Shown here one piece after another: positions 1-6,239 of a stretch of 6,480 nucleotides of DNA. The notes under the pieces are model-generated. The model worked only from the letters and a program-made list of their open reading frames with translations. It did not search any database and was not told where the DNA came from. The first letter of the stretch is position 1. The number at the start of each line of letters is the position of its first letter. The stretch is from an uncultured Anaerolineaceae bacterium (GTDB lineage: Bacteria; Chloroflexota; Anaerolineae; Anaerolineales; Anaerolineaceae), in NCBI GenBank assembly GCA_937894825.1, contig CALCQT010000043.1, forward strand, positions 1-6,480, written 5' to 3'. Position numbers and translations under genes: made by a program.

Positions 1-3
1 GGA

Positions 4-681
4 ATGATGCGCAAAACTGTGGCGACAGTTGTTTCGATTGCAAATCCGAACAGCGATTATTATGTGATTGTGCTGAAGCCCGCCGAAGGATTTTCCTGGA
101 ACGCGGGCGAGCATGTGATGCTCCGGCTGCCCGATTATGAGGCTGTCAGGAAGGAATACCGGTTCTTCTCAATTGCGTCCATACAGCAGGATGGCGTTCT
201 GCTGTTCGGCACCAGAACCGGAAAGGAAACGAGCCTGTTCAAAAAAGCTTTGCTTTCCCTTAAACCGGGCGATCCGGTGTCGTTACAGGGTCCTTTCGGA
301 TGGTTTCGCGTCCGGGATGAGCATTCACCCATCGTGCTGTTTGCGGGAGGAGTGGGCATCACACCGGTACGGGCGCTTGTCAAGGAATTGGCACACAGTC
401 AGGCCCGGCCCGTCGATATCGTCTATTCATCACCAAATTTCTATCTCTTTGGTGATGAGATTCAAGCCATTGTTGATAACAATCCATCCATGTCACTATT
501 TAAAGCATCCGCGTCCGATGAGACGCAGCAACAGCTTGCGAAACTGGCCGATCAGCACGGGAATCGGGCGTATTACTATATGTCTGCCTCGCCCGGTGTT
601 ATCGATTCGGTGGCAAAGCTGCTTCGCTCTAGACGCATATCCGGCAGCCGTCTGATTGATGACACCATGCGAGGCTATTGA
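4..681 (+). CDS. FAD/NAD(P)-binding oxidoreductase (ferredoxin-reductase-like), possibly 5'-partial
   Basis: Reductase module of the ferredoxin-NADP reductase superfamily, expected to pass electrons between NAD(P)H and a redox partner through bound FAD. Seen: an N-terminal beta-barrel FAD domain (about 1-105) with the flavin motif RFFSIAS (53-59) and GPFG (96-99), then a nucleotide-binding domain opening with GGVGITP (115-121), and the family-typical C-terminal aromatic ending GY. The 225-residue length fits a bare reductase module. No 2Fe-2S ferredoxin domain is present, so the partner must be a separate protein, or lie upstream. The usual Cys-Gly-Pro near the nicotinamide site reads SASPG (194-198), so the conserved Cys is absent. 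The frame is open to the first base of the window, so the ATG pair at 4-9 may be internal. No ribosome binding site can be judged. The physiological substrate is unknown. Confidence 0.85.
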   Translation: MMRKTVATVVSIANPNSDYYVIVLKPAEGFSWNAGEHVMLRLPDYEAVRKEYRFFSIASIQQDGVLLFGTRTGKETSLFKKALLSLKPGDPVSLQGPFGWFRVRDEHSPIVLFAGGVGITPVRALVKELAHSQARPVDIVYSSPNFYLFGDEIQAIVDNNPSMSLFKASASDETQQQLAKLADQHGNRAYYYMSASPGVIDSVAKLLRSRRISGSRLIDDTMRGY

Positions 682-868
682 GAGACAATAAATAGGGAGA
701 AATCCAGTACAAGCAAATCATCCTTTATTATCCAAAGTCGGAAATGGCAGAGAAACTTGCCGGAAGATTTCTATGGCAAGTATGCGGCGTCACCTATTCA
801 TGTAATTAAAAAGAGGAGAAATAAAGCGCCGATTCATGCCGTGACCAACCACACCTTTACCACCAAGA

Positions 869-907
869 GGCATACTTTCCAGTCGAGGGAACCGTATGTC
901 TTTTTTT
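869..907 (+). terminator. Rho-independent terminator
   Basis: The left arm GGCATACTTTCC (869-880) pairs with GGGAA (887-891) and GTATGTC (894-900) around the 6-nt loop AGTCGA, with a two-base CC bulge at 892-893 and two G-T wobbles. Seven T residues follow at once (901-907). The order stem then T-run fits the + strand only. It is the first terminator visible after the reductase gene, about 190 nt past its stop codon, so it probably ends that transcript. Confidence 0.7.
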
Positions 908-1055
908 ATGCATAAAAACTTGACACTATGGGTTTAAAATTCCATTTCGCAAGCAAACAGGAATTGCAATGCAGATTACTTATATTGGGATGGCCTCGTG
1001 TTATGGATGTTAAATTGAAAATCAAAATGTATACAAAGTCTGTTACATCATTGAT

Positions 1056-1148
1056 GGTGTCCCAAAATGCAGATTTTACAACCTTTTCGGATTCTATTCA
1101 GTCGTAAACCCTGCCCCAAAAGCTTCATTTTCCACATTTGGGGACACC
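1056..1148. repeat. 93-bp element with 14-bp terminal inverted repeats (MITE-like or IS remnant)
   Basis: The left end GGTGTCCCAAAATG (1056-1069) and right end CATTTGGGGACACC (1135-1148) are inverted copies matching at 13 of 14 positions, with 65 bp between them. Weaker complementarity continues inward on both sides. A nested pair CCCCAAA (1114-1120) and TTTGGGG (1137-1143) shares the right arm. There is no transposase gene and no clear target-site duplication. TACAT occurs outside both ends but not at equal distance. The form resembles a miniature inverted-repeat element or an internally deleted insertion sequence. I cannot assign a family. No T-run follows, so it is not a standard terminator for the MFS gene. 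Confidence 0.45.
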
Positions 1149-1183
1149 CGCTACATATTTTTCTTCGTTTGAAGCATTGGGAA

Positions 1184-2494
1184 TCAGCCCCTGATCGTAT
1201 CCTTGACGGAAATGCGTTTTACAAAGAGCAGAAGAAACATCCCGACCACAAGGAAAGCGGCGATGGAGCCGATTGCCCAAAAGAGCCCATACTGCTCGGC
1301 CAGTGTTGCTTCAACACCACGGTTCGCGTACCAGTTGTGCATACGGTAGGAAATCGTGCTGAATACCAGTGGCCCGACAAAAGTCGATGTTCTGCCGGCA
1401 ACGGACAGGAACCCGTAAAACTCGGCGGATTGCGCAACCGGGGCAAGTTGGCTCACCATGGAACGGCTGACAGCCTGTGCACCGGAAAGCGAGAATCCCG
1501 CAATAAATCCAATCACATAAAACCAAAGAACTTCCCTGGCAAAAAACAAGCCCGTGACGGAGACGGTCAAAATTACAAGGGATATGAGAATGGCCTCTTT
1601 ACCGCTCTTTTTATCGGAGATTTTGCCAAAAAGCAATGCACCAAGCGCGCCGGAAAATTGAATGAGCACAACGAAGAGAATCAATTCCGTCTGTTTCATT
1701 CCAAAGAGCGTAGCGCCAATGATCGCGGCAAAATCCATCAGCATCATGATCCCGTCATTGTAGATCAAAAAGGAAACCGCATACTTTACGAATTCTTTAT
1801 GCTTCTTCACGGAACGGAAGGTCTGCGCCAGCTTTTCAAACGCAAGAACAATGATATTTTTGCCTGGTGGAATTTGCTCTGGCTCATGCTTTTCTTCAAC
1901 CCAGAGGAAGGTCGGGATGGACGCGGCGAGATAGAAGATAGCTGTGATCAAAAACGCATAAGGGATCATCTGATTCCCAATCAATTGAATGGGCACAAGC
2001 ACGATGAGCAGGGCAATAATGCCGCCAATCATGCCGAAAGCCCATCCATTCCCCGAAACAGAACCAACCGACTCTGGCGTTGAAACATCCGTCAGCAGAG
2101 AATCATAAAAAACCTGAGCGCCGCGATAGCCGATCTCTGCCAAAATGAAAAAGAGCATCCCGATAAACACATCCCCTTCGCCCACAAAGAACAGCAAAGC
2201 GGTAAATAGAACCGAGATCGCGGTGAAGATCACCAGAAGCTTCTTTTTAGATTTTGTGAAATCGGCAATTGTGCCAAGAATCGGCGACATGATCGCGACC
2301 AGAACTGCCGCCACACCGACCGAAATCCCCCAAAGCCGGGTTCCCTCCGCGCCACCCACAACAACACCTTTAAAATAGGCGGAATATACTGCAAGAAGGA
2401 TAATCGCGGCATAGGCAGAATTGCCGAAATCATAAAAATACCATGAGTGGCGAGACCGCTTGCCGTTTTCACCGGTCGATAAAGAAAAATCCAT
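1184..2494 (-). CDS. UMF1-family MFS transporter (Atg22-like)
   Basis: Integral membrane transporter of the UMF1 branch of the major facilitator superfamily. The substrate in bacteria is not established; the fungal relatives (Atg22) export amino acids from vacuoles. Seen: 436 residues, full length for the family, with about twelve hydrophobic segments and a charged central loop (about 200-235). Family signatures are WYFYDFGNSAYA (18-29) before the first membrane span, the GYRGAQVFYDSLL stretch (122-134), YNDG (245-248), and GAQAVSRSMVSQLAP (338-352). The start is supported by GAGGTGA just upstream of the ATG, overlapping the end of the acyltransferase gene. The two genes lie 9 bp apart in the same direction, so they are almost certainly co-transcribed. 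No clear terminator follows. An export or import role linked to membrane lipids or the envelope is inferred from the neighbour only. Confidence 0.9.
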   Translation of the reverse strand: MDFSLSTGENGKRSRHSWYFYDFGNSAYAAIILLAVYSAYFKGVVVGGAEGTRLWGISVGVAAVLVAIMSPILGTIADFTKSKKKLLVIFTAISVLFTALLFFVGEGDVFIGMLFFILAEIGYRGAQVFYDSLLTDVSTPESVGSVSGNGWAFGMIGGIIALLIVLVPIQLIGNQMIPYAFLITAIFYLAASIPTFLWVEEKHEPEQIPPGKNIIVLAFEKLAQTFRSVKKHKEFVKYAVSFLIYNDGIMMLMDFAAIIGATLFGMKQTELILFVVLIQFSGALGALLFGKISDKKSGKEAILISLVILTVSVTGLFFAREVLWFYVIGFIAGFSLSGAQAVSRSMVSQLAPVAQSAEFYGFLSVAGRTSTFVGPLVFSTISYRMHNWYANRGVEATLAEQYGLFWAIGSIAAFLVVGMFLLLFVKRISVKDTIRG

Positions 2495-2503
2495 AGGTCA
2501 CCT

Positions 2504-3667
2504 CTATCCTTTCAGTTGGCTATATAGTTCCAAATATTTCCGTCCACAAAACCGAGCATCGGAAATGATTTCATAATGCCTGTCATCGTACGTAAACGTT
2601 ATATTCGCACGGCCATAGATTGCCATATCCGAAATATCGTTTATGAAAAATGTCAGGTTTCCGCATACAATGCGATCACGATACATGGCAACAGCACCCG
2701 AATCAATAATCTCGCTTTTGTGATCAGCATGGACGCGCACCAGCATGACACCGGTGTCCGCGAAAGCGGCTTCTCCACCAAGATTGGAAGCAATCTGAGC
2801 AAGCTTGCCGTTCTGCCAGACATCCCATTCCGTAATGGTCGAATACGGCGCACCGCTCAGATACCCATATTCATCATAAACTGCTCTAAGCCCGCAATCA
2901 CAGAAAAATTCGTTACCGCGGCTGTGAAGCGTGTTAAAGCGTTCACATTCAGGGCATAAAAACAGTGCCGTTTCAAGCCCTTCAGCGAGACGATCGCCCT
3001 TAAACCGCACCTTTTCCGTTGCCTGCCGCGCGTAGGCATCCTCAAAGAGGTCGGCAGCGATCACAGCGTTTACTTCATCCACGCTCATGATTTTGAGTTG
3101 TTCCGCTGAATACACGTTAACCGCATAACCACGCATGCGGCCCTGTCGCATGGTATAGGCCCAGCGCGGCGTGGTAAAATAACCGCCTTCGAATTTATAA
3201 GTAATCAGTGGCACGCCGCTGGCTTTGACAAGCTTGCCGGTTGATAATGGAATTGGACAAGTGAGGCCGTTGAAAGAGCGATTCCCCTCTGCAAATATAC
3301 ATACGTTCATGCCGTTTTTCAGCCGCCGTACGACCTCCTTGACCGTACTAAGGTCGGTTCCTCCTTTGAGCCGGGAGATGGGAGCAAAAAATATTTTGAG
3401 AAGCCATGAGGCAAAGCCCGCGCGAAACACATGTTCGCTTGTAACAAAATACAAAAGATCCTTGAAGCTTAAATGTATGATAACAGCGTCGAGATCTGCG
3501 TTGTGGTTTGCCAGTACAATGTATGGACTTTTTAGTTCGGGAGCAGGCTGGGAATGTATTCTGAACAGCCACCTGAAAAAGGGCGAAAGAAGTGCTTTAA
3601 AAAAGCGGTATGTGTTCACATGGCGCTTATAATCTTTTATCATATTGGACATCGTCTCAACTGCCAT
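2504..3667 (-). CDS. PlsC-like 1-acylglycerol-3-phosphate O-acyltransferase with zinc ribbon
   Basis: Membrane-associated acyltransferase of the PlsC/LPLAT family, which moves acyl groups onto lysophospholipid-type acceptors; the exact acceptor is unknown. Seen: the catalytic HX4D motif as NHNADLD (54-60), the GGTDLST region (102-108), the acceptor motif EGNRS (127-131, usually EGTRS), and the motif IV-like VPLITYKFEGG (152-162). The family core of about 220 residues is extended to 387. Residues 236-264 hold four cysteines (Cys238, 241, 256, 258) in a CxxC...CxC zinc-ribbon pattern. The last 90 residues look beta-rich and PH/GRAM-like, ending in a helix. The start is uncertain: the first ATG has no good ribosome binding site, and Met6 (ATG 3652-3650) is preceded by GTTGAGACG, so it may be the true start. 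First gene of an operon with the MFS transporter, whose ribosome binding site overlaps this stop codon. Confidence 0.87.
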   Translation of the reverse strand: MAVETMSNMIKDYKRHVNTYRFFKALLSPFFRWLFRIHSQPAPELKSPYIVLANHNADLDAVIIHLSFKDLLYFVTSEHVFRAGFASWLLKIFFAPISRLKGGTDLSTVKEVVRRLKNGMNVCIFAEGNRSFNGLTCPIPLSTGKLVKASGVPLITYKFEGGYFTTPRWAYTMRQGRMRGYAVNVYSAEQLKIMSVDEVNAVIAADLFEDAYARQATEKVRFKGDRLAEGLETALFLCPECERFNTLHSRGNEFFCDCGLRAVYDEYGYLSGAPYSTITEWDVWQNGKLAQIASNLGGEAAFADTGVMLVRVHADHKSEIIDSGAVAMYRDRIVCGNLTFFINDISDMAIYGRANITFTYDDRHYEIISDARFCGRKYLELYSQLKG

Positions 3668-3986
3668 TTTAAATCAGTTTATTCCCGCTTGCCATAAAAA
3701 CCATGATATTTCCGTATTTTTTATTACTATCATTAACAGATCCGTCCCATCGTCCCCCAAGCCGCCCGGATCAACGCGCAGTAGCAGAGCTTCGATTGAT
3801 CTGAAATATGCGGCGTGGGAATGCTGATGCAGGACTGGTGGGGTCACAAGCTTTCATTTTGAAGCTTTGCAGCATAGTGCCCAAAGCCCCAAACAGCCAC
3901 AATTACGAAAGCCTGTATAAAGGAAATCTCCACACGTCATCTTTGCTTGTGGCCTGTTTTTCCTGACAAAGCACTGGACAAAATTT
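3668..3986. other. Intergenic region upstream of the acyltransferase operon
   Basis: A 319-bp gap between the permease stop and the acyltransferase start. The part nearest the acyltransferase (about 3680-3745) is AT-rich and probably holds its - strand promoter, but I see no convincing -35/-10 pair. An imperfect palindrome AAGCTT...AAGCTT lies at about 3849-3868 without a T-run. A 28-codon cysteine-rich open stretch (3940-3854, - strand) has no ribosome binding site. No terminator for the regulator/permease transcript is clear. I find no RNA gene or mobile element here. Confidence 0.5.
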
Positions 3987-4652
3987 CTACAAATCGACTT
4001 TTTCAAAACGCTCGGCAGCAATCCGGTATGCGAATAACATTCCGAGGCCATATACGACGACGCCAACCGCCAGGATGGGCAACTGGCGCAATAGTGCATC
4101 CGGCGCAACGCTGTCCAACCACGCAAACAGCGGAAAATGGACCAGCACTTCCATGATGATCACAACAATCGAAGCCGGTATGATCGCCAGCAGGAACGCC
4201 TTGTCAATTCCATAGGCTGTTTTGAAAAACTGCGGCAAAAAAACCACATTGAAGATTGTATAGATTATTAGTCCAAAGCCATAGTAAGCCACATTGGCCT
4301 CAATCCCGGCCGGATTTCCGCCTGGCAGAATATGAACGCGCAGCACCGCAAAGGGCAAAGAAATCAGCAGTTGTGTCATTTGAGCCAGAACCATCAGCAG
4401 GCATTTGGCTTTCACAGTATCCCTCTTTTTCACCGGCAGCAGCGCAGTATAGTAAATATCGTTGGTTTCCCGGCCGTACATGAAATTGAGATACAGCGCC
4501 AGGCAGCCGAACAGAAACACCATGCCATAAGGATACGCCGGAACGATCACCAACACACCCAGCAGGGTGTAGATATACAAATTCGGATTGGCAGCCAACC
4601 GCAGTTCCCGCGTTTGCCGGATTGCTGTCTCCCAAAACCACCAGCGTATCAC
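3987..4652 (-). CDS. ABC-2 type transporter permease, 5'-truncated by a deletion
   Basis: Membrane subunit of an ABC exporter, probably of the ABC2_membrane_5 type. Residues 16-221 read as a normal permease: the family-like start ELRLAANPNLYIYT (16-29), about six hydrophobic spans, and the cytoplasmic motif RETNDIYYTALLPVKKRDTV (61-80), and the C-terminus RFEKVDL looks complete. The first 15 residues, opening at GTG 4652-4650, are the AbrB-domain coding region read in another frame, so they are not native. The native first 8 or so codons and the ribosome binding site are missing. No Shine-Dalgarno precedes the GTG. Without its own start and without an ATPase gene beside it, the permease is probably not functional. 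It overlaps the regulator frame by more than 350 nt, which is abnormal and supports a deletion junction near 4603-4609. Confidence 0.75.
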   Translation of the reverse strand: MIRWWFWETAIRQTRELRLAANPNLYIYTLLGVLVIVPAYPYGMVFLFGCLALYLNFMYGRETNDIYYTALLPVKKRDTVKAKCLLMVLAQMTQLLISLPFAVLRVHILPGGNPAGIEANVAYYGFGLIIYTIFNVVFLPQFFKTAYGIDKAFLLAIIPASIVVIIMEVLVHFPLFAWLDSVAPDALLRQLPILAVGVVVYGLGMLFAYRIAAERFEKVDL

Positions 4653-4986
4653 CGGGTTGAAGTTTGAGTGTGTCCCGCGCTTTTTTCGGCAATACGATTT
4701 GTCCTCTTTCGCCGATAGTTACCGTGCCAAAAATGTGCTTATCTTTCGGACCGATCGGAATCCCCTCCTGTTCAGGGTCATAACGCACCAGCTCATTCAG
4801 GGACACATCAAATAAATCGGCTAACGCTTCACAGTTAAGAATGTCAGGCAAAGAACCGCCATTTTCCCACTTCGCAACTGCCTGCCGTGTCACGCCAATT
4901 TGTTCAGCGATTTCCGCTTGCGAGAAACCGCGACGGGTCCGCAGAGAACGCAGATTTGTGGCAATATTATTTTTAGAATCATTCAT
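4300..4986 (-). CDS. XRE-family HTH regulator with AbrB-like domain, 3' end frame-fused into permease
   Basis: DNA-binding regulator. Residues 8-68 form a Cro/C1-type helix-turn-helix (recognition region GVTRQAVAKWENG, 31-43), and residues 85-127 a SpoVT/AbrB-like domain (FGTVTIGERGQIVLPKKA, 86-103). The reading frame is normal to about residue 127 (NPANAG). The remaining 101 or so residues are out-of-frame translation of the permease gene and have no family character. The native protein probably ended a few tens of residues further on. The start is taken as ATG 4986-4984 because GAGGT (5000-4996) sits 9 nt upstream. The alternative ATG at 4995 would abut that site. A promoter lies directly upstream. 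Relatives often head operons with an ABC ATPase and permease, so this one probably controlled such a cassette. Whether the chimera still folds and binds DNA is unknown. Confidence 0.8.
   Translation of the reverse strand: MNDSKNNIATNLRSLRTRRGFSQAEIAEQIGVTRQAVAKWENGGSLPDILNCEALADLFDVSLNELVRYDPEQEGIPIGPKDKHIFGTVTIGERGQIVLPKKARDTLKLQPGDTLVVLGDSNPANAGTAVGCQSEFVYLHPAGCVGDRSGVSLWHGVSVRLPGAVSQFHVRPGNQRYLLYCAAAGEKEGYCESQMPADGSGSNDTTADFFALCGAARSYSARRKSGRD
4603..4609 (-). other. Probable deletion junction between regulator and permease genes
   Basis: On the - strand, regulator coding sequence in its native frame (…NPANAG) changes within GGAACT into permease coding sequence (…ELRLAANP) in a different frame. 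A regulator tail, an ABC ATPase gene and the first permease codons would be expected between these points. An intact regulator would probably read Gly-Ile here and an intact permease Lys-Glu-Leu, so a short GGAA microhomology could have guided the join. That last point is inference from recalled relatives. Confidence 0.6.
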
Positions 4987-4995
4987 ACTTTTCAT

Positions 4996-5000
4996 ACCTC
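4996..5000 (-). promoter_or_regulatory. Ribosome binding site of the HTH/AbrB regulator
   Basis: GAGGT on the - strand, 9 nt before ATG 4986-4984 and directly touching the alternative ATG at 4995. The spacing decides for the downstream start. Confidence 0.6.
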
Positions 5001-5008
5001 ATTCCTTA

Positions 5009-5037
5009 ATACTACATCTGAAACAAAGGGAATTCAA
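5009..5037 (-). promoter_or_regulatory. Sigma-A-type promoter of the regulator gene
   Basis: On the - strand, a -35 box TTGAAT (5037-5032) and a -10 box TAGTAT (5014-5009) are separated by exactly 17 bp. Each matches four of six consensus bases. Transcription would start near 5002, giving a leader of under 20 nt that begins just before the GAGGT ribosome binding site. TTTGTTTC (5027-5020) lies in the spacer and has an inverted copy upstream at 5078-5085. It could be an operator. Confidence 0.5.
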
Positions 5038-5154
5038 CCACCTATTGCTTACATATTCTGTTTGTTTTTGTTGTCATTTTGTTTCATTAAAAAGTGTGGA
5101 AATCCCCCGTCATAGACTTTTGTGAATAAGGTAACCGGAGTTGCTCCCAGCCGA

Positions 5155-5163
5155 TGCTATAAT
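5155..5163 (+). promoter_or_regulatory. Extended -10 promoter of the macro-domain operon
   Basis: TGCTATAAT is a TG-extended, consensus -10 box. No good -35 box lies 17 bp upstream, which is typical of extended -10 promoters. Transcription would begin near 5170, leaving a leader of about 75 nt before ATG 5246. A second possible arrangement is TTGCTC (5141-5146) with TAGTAT (5165-5170), 18 bp apart. Confidence 0.55.
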
Positions 5164-5235
5164 TTAGTATATATTTAGTCGGTAATCCTGCAAGAAACAG
5201 AATAAATCCATTCCTATAACATAATTATTCATGTC

Positions 5236-5240
5236 GAGGG
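5236..5240 (+). promoter_or_regulatory. Ribosome binding site deciding the macro-gene start
   Basis: GAGGG lies 5 nt before ATG 5246. The upstream ATG at 5231 has no Shine-Dalgarno sequence, and this purine run falls inside the codons that would follow it. The start at 5246 is therefore preferred. Confidence 0.6.
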
Positions 5241-5245
5241 TATCT

Positions 5246-6235
5246 ATGCCTTTTACCATCATCCGCCAGGACATCACGAAAATGAAGGTCGACGCCATCG
5301 TCAATGCTGCCAACACAGCGCTTCAAATGGGCGGCGGGGTGTGCGGCGCTATCTTCAATGCGGCGGGCAGCTCTGATTTACAAGCCGCCTGTGACAAACT
5401 CGCGCCGATCCAGACCGGCGAGGCTGTTATCACGCCCGGCTTCCGGCTCCCCGCAAAATACATCATCCACACACCCGGGCCTGTCTATCATGGCGGCAAA
5501 AGCGGCGAGAAAGCACAATTGCGCGCCTGTTACCGGAACAGTCTGAAACTGGCGGTTGCTAATGGATGCGAGAGCGTCGCTTTCCCACTGATTTCAAGCG
5601 GTATCTACAGCTATCCAAAGGATAAAGCGCTGCGCGTGGCGATCTCAGTGATCCAGGAATTTCTTTCGGACCACGATCTGGACATCTATCTGACCGTGTT
5701 TGATAAAGCGGCATTTGCAATCAGCGAGACGCTGCTTGGCCAGGTGGAAAGCTACATTGACGAGCATTATGTGGATGAGCATCGGGATTACCAGCACGAG
5801 TATCACCTGCTGGAGGTCGAAAAGGCGCTAATTTTTCCTGCCCCTTTGCCGTCTTCTACGAAGGCTTCCGGCCTTGACGATTTGGTGGACAATCTTGATG
5901 ATCCATTTTCGGATGCACTGCTGCGGCTGATTGATGCAAAGGGCAAGACAGATGTTGAGGTTTACAAACGAGCCAACCTGGACCGCAAGCTTTTCTCCAA
6001 AATAAGGACTGGAAAGGGGTACACACCGAGCAAACGCACCGCCCTCGCGCTTGCCGTGGCATTGGAATTATCCCTGACAGAAACGGACGACTTGCTAAAA
6101 CGGGCAGGTTATGCGCTGTCCCATAGTCAGATGTTGGATGTGATCGTTGAATATTTCATTGTCAATGGGAAGTACGATATTTTCGAGATAAACGAAGTAT
6201 TGTTCGGCTATGATCAGCCGCTGTTGGGAGGATAA
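5246..6235 (+). CDS. Macro-domain protein with C-terminal HTH-like domain
   Basis: Predicted cytoplasmic ADP-ribose-binding protein, possibly an ADP-ribosyl or O-acetyl-ADP-ribose hydrolase. Numbering from ATG 5246 (329 residues): the macro domain covers about 1-165, with NAAN (20-23), the GGGV loop (29-32) followed by CGAIFNAAG, and the phosphate loop SSGIYSYP (117-124), all as in the MacroD/YmdB-like group. A linker (165-218) is acidic and histidine-rich. The C-terminal 110 residues (about 220-329) are helical, with an HTH-like stretch (EVYKRANLDRKLFSKIR) and the ending NEVLFGYDQPLLGG. As I recall, this C-terminal module recurs in other Firmicutes proteins; its role is unproven. The downstream gene starts 4 nt after the stop, with its ribosome binding site inside this gene's last codons, so translation is coupled. 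It is transcribed divergently from the HTH/AbrB regulator. Confidence 0.85.
   Translation: MPFTIIRQDITKMKVDAIVNAANTALQMGGGVCGAIFNAAGSSDLQAACDKLAPIQTGEAVITPGFRLPAKYIIHTPGPVYHGGKSGEKAQLRACYRNSLKLAVANGCESVAFPLISSGIYSYPKDKALRVAISVIQEFLSDHDLDIYLTVFDKAAFAISETLLGQVESYIDEHYVDEHRDYQHEYHLLEVEKALIFPAPLPSSTKASGLDDLVDNLDDPFSDALLRLIDAKGKTDVEVYKRANLDRKLFSKIRTGKGYTPSKRTALALAVALELSLTETDDLLKRAGYALSHSQMLDVIVEYFIVNGKYDIFEINEVLFGYDQPLLGG
6226..6231 (+). promoter_or_regulatory. Ribosome binding site of the downstream partner gene
   Basis: GGGAGG overlaps the last glycine codons of the macro gene and sits 8 nt before ATG 6240. This is a strong site and it fixes the start of the partial gene that runs off the window. 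Confidence 0.75.
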
Positions 6236-6239
6236 TAAA

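Larger units (their letters stand above)
682..1183. other. Intergenic region between convergent genes
   Basis: About 500 bp without a convincing gene. It separates the end of the + strand reductase from the end of the - strand MFS gene. It contains the intrinsic terminator at 869-907, a short hairpin ACTTGCC/GGCAAGT (755-761 and 775-781, 13-nt loop), a 93-bp inverted-repeat element at 1056-1148, and a 10-bp direct repeat AATGCAGATT (968-977 and 1066-1075). Short open stretches exist, such as 744-809 and 1003-1107 on the + strand. None has a good ribosome binding site or a recognisable product. The 682-868 part is probably transcribed as the 3' tail of the reductase mRNA. Confidence 0.6.

Noticed and set aside
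744..809. 21-codon + strand peptide ending VTYSCN
   Set aside because: No proper ribosome binding site and no maturation genes nearby.
682..915. Frame continues open for 77 codons past the reductase TGA, suggesting stop-codon readthrough
   Set aside because: The reductase already ends in the family-typical GY terminus. The extension has no recognisable domain and runs through the terminator hairpin.
920..940. TTGACA and TAAAAT as a + strand promoter
   Set aside because: Only about 9 bp separate the two boxes and no gene follows on that strand.
1003..1107. 34-codon + strand open frame
   Set aside because: No Shine-Dalgarno sequence. It runs into the left arm of the inverted-repeat element and has no family resemblance.
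1067..2083. Long + strand open frame of 338 codons opposite the MFS gene
   Set aside because: It is antisense to a clear transporter, rich in Lys/Asn/His/Arg without domain character, and has no ribosome binding site.
3225..3632. 135-codon + strand open frame opposite the acyltransferase
   Set aside because: Antisense shadow of a gene with clear catalytic motifs; no domain or ribosome binding site.
3849..3868. AAGCTT...AAGCTT palindrome as a terminator
   Set aside because: Short stem with a bulge and no T-run on either strand.
3854..3940. 28-residue cysteine-rich peptide on the - strand (five Cys)
   Set aside because: No ribosome binding site. It is the tail of a shadow frame of the permease region, and there are no partner genes for a modified peptide or toxin.
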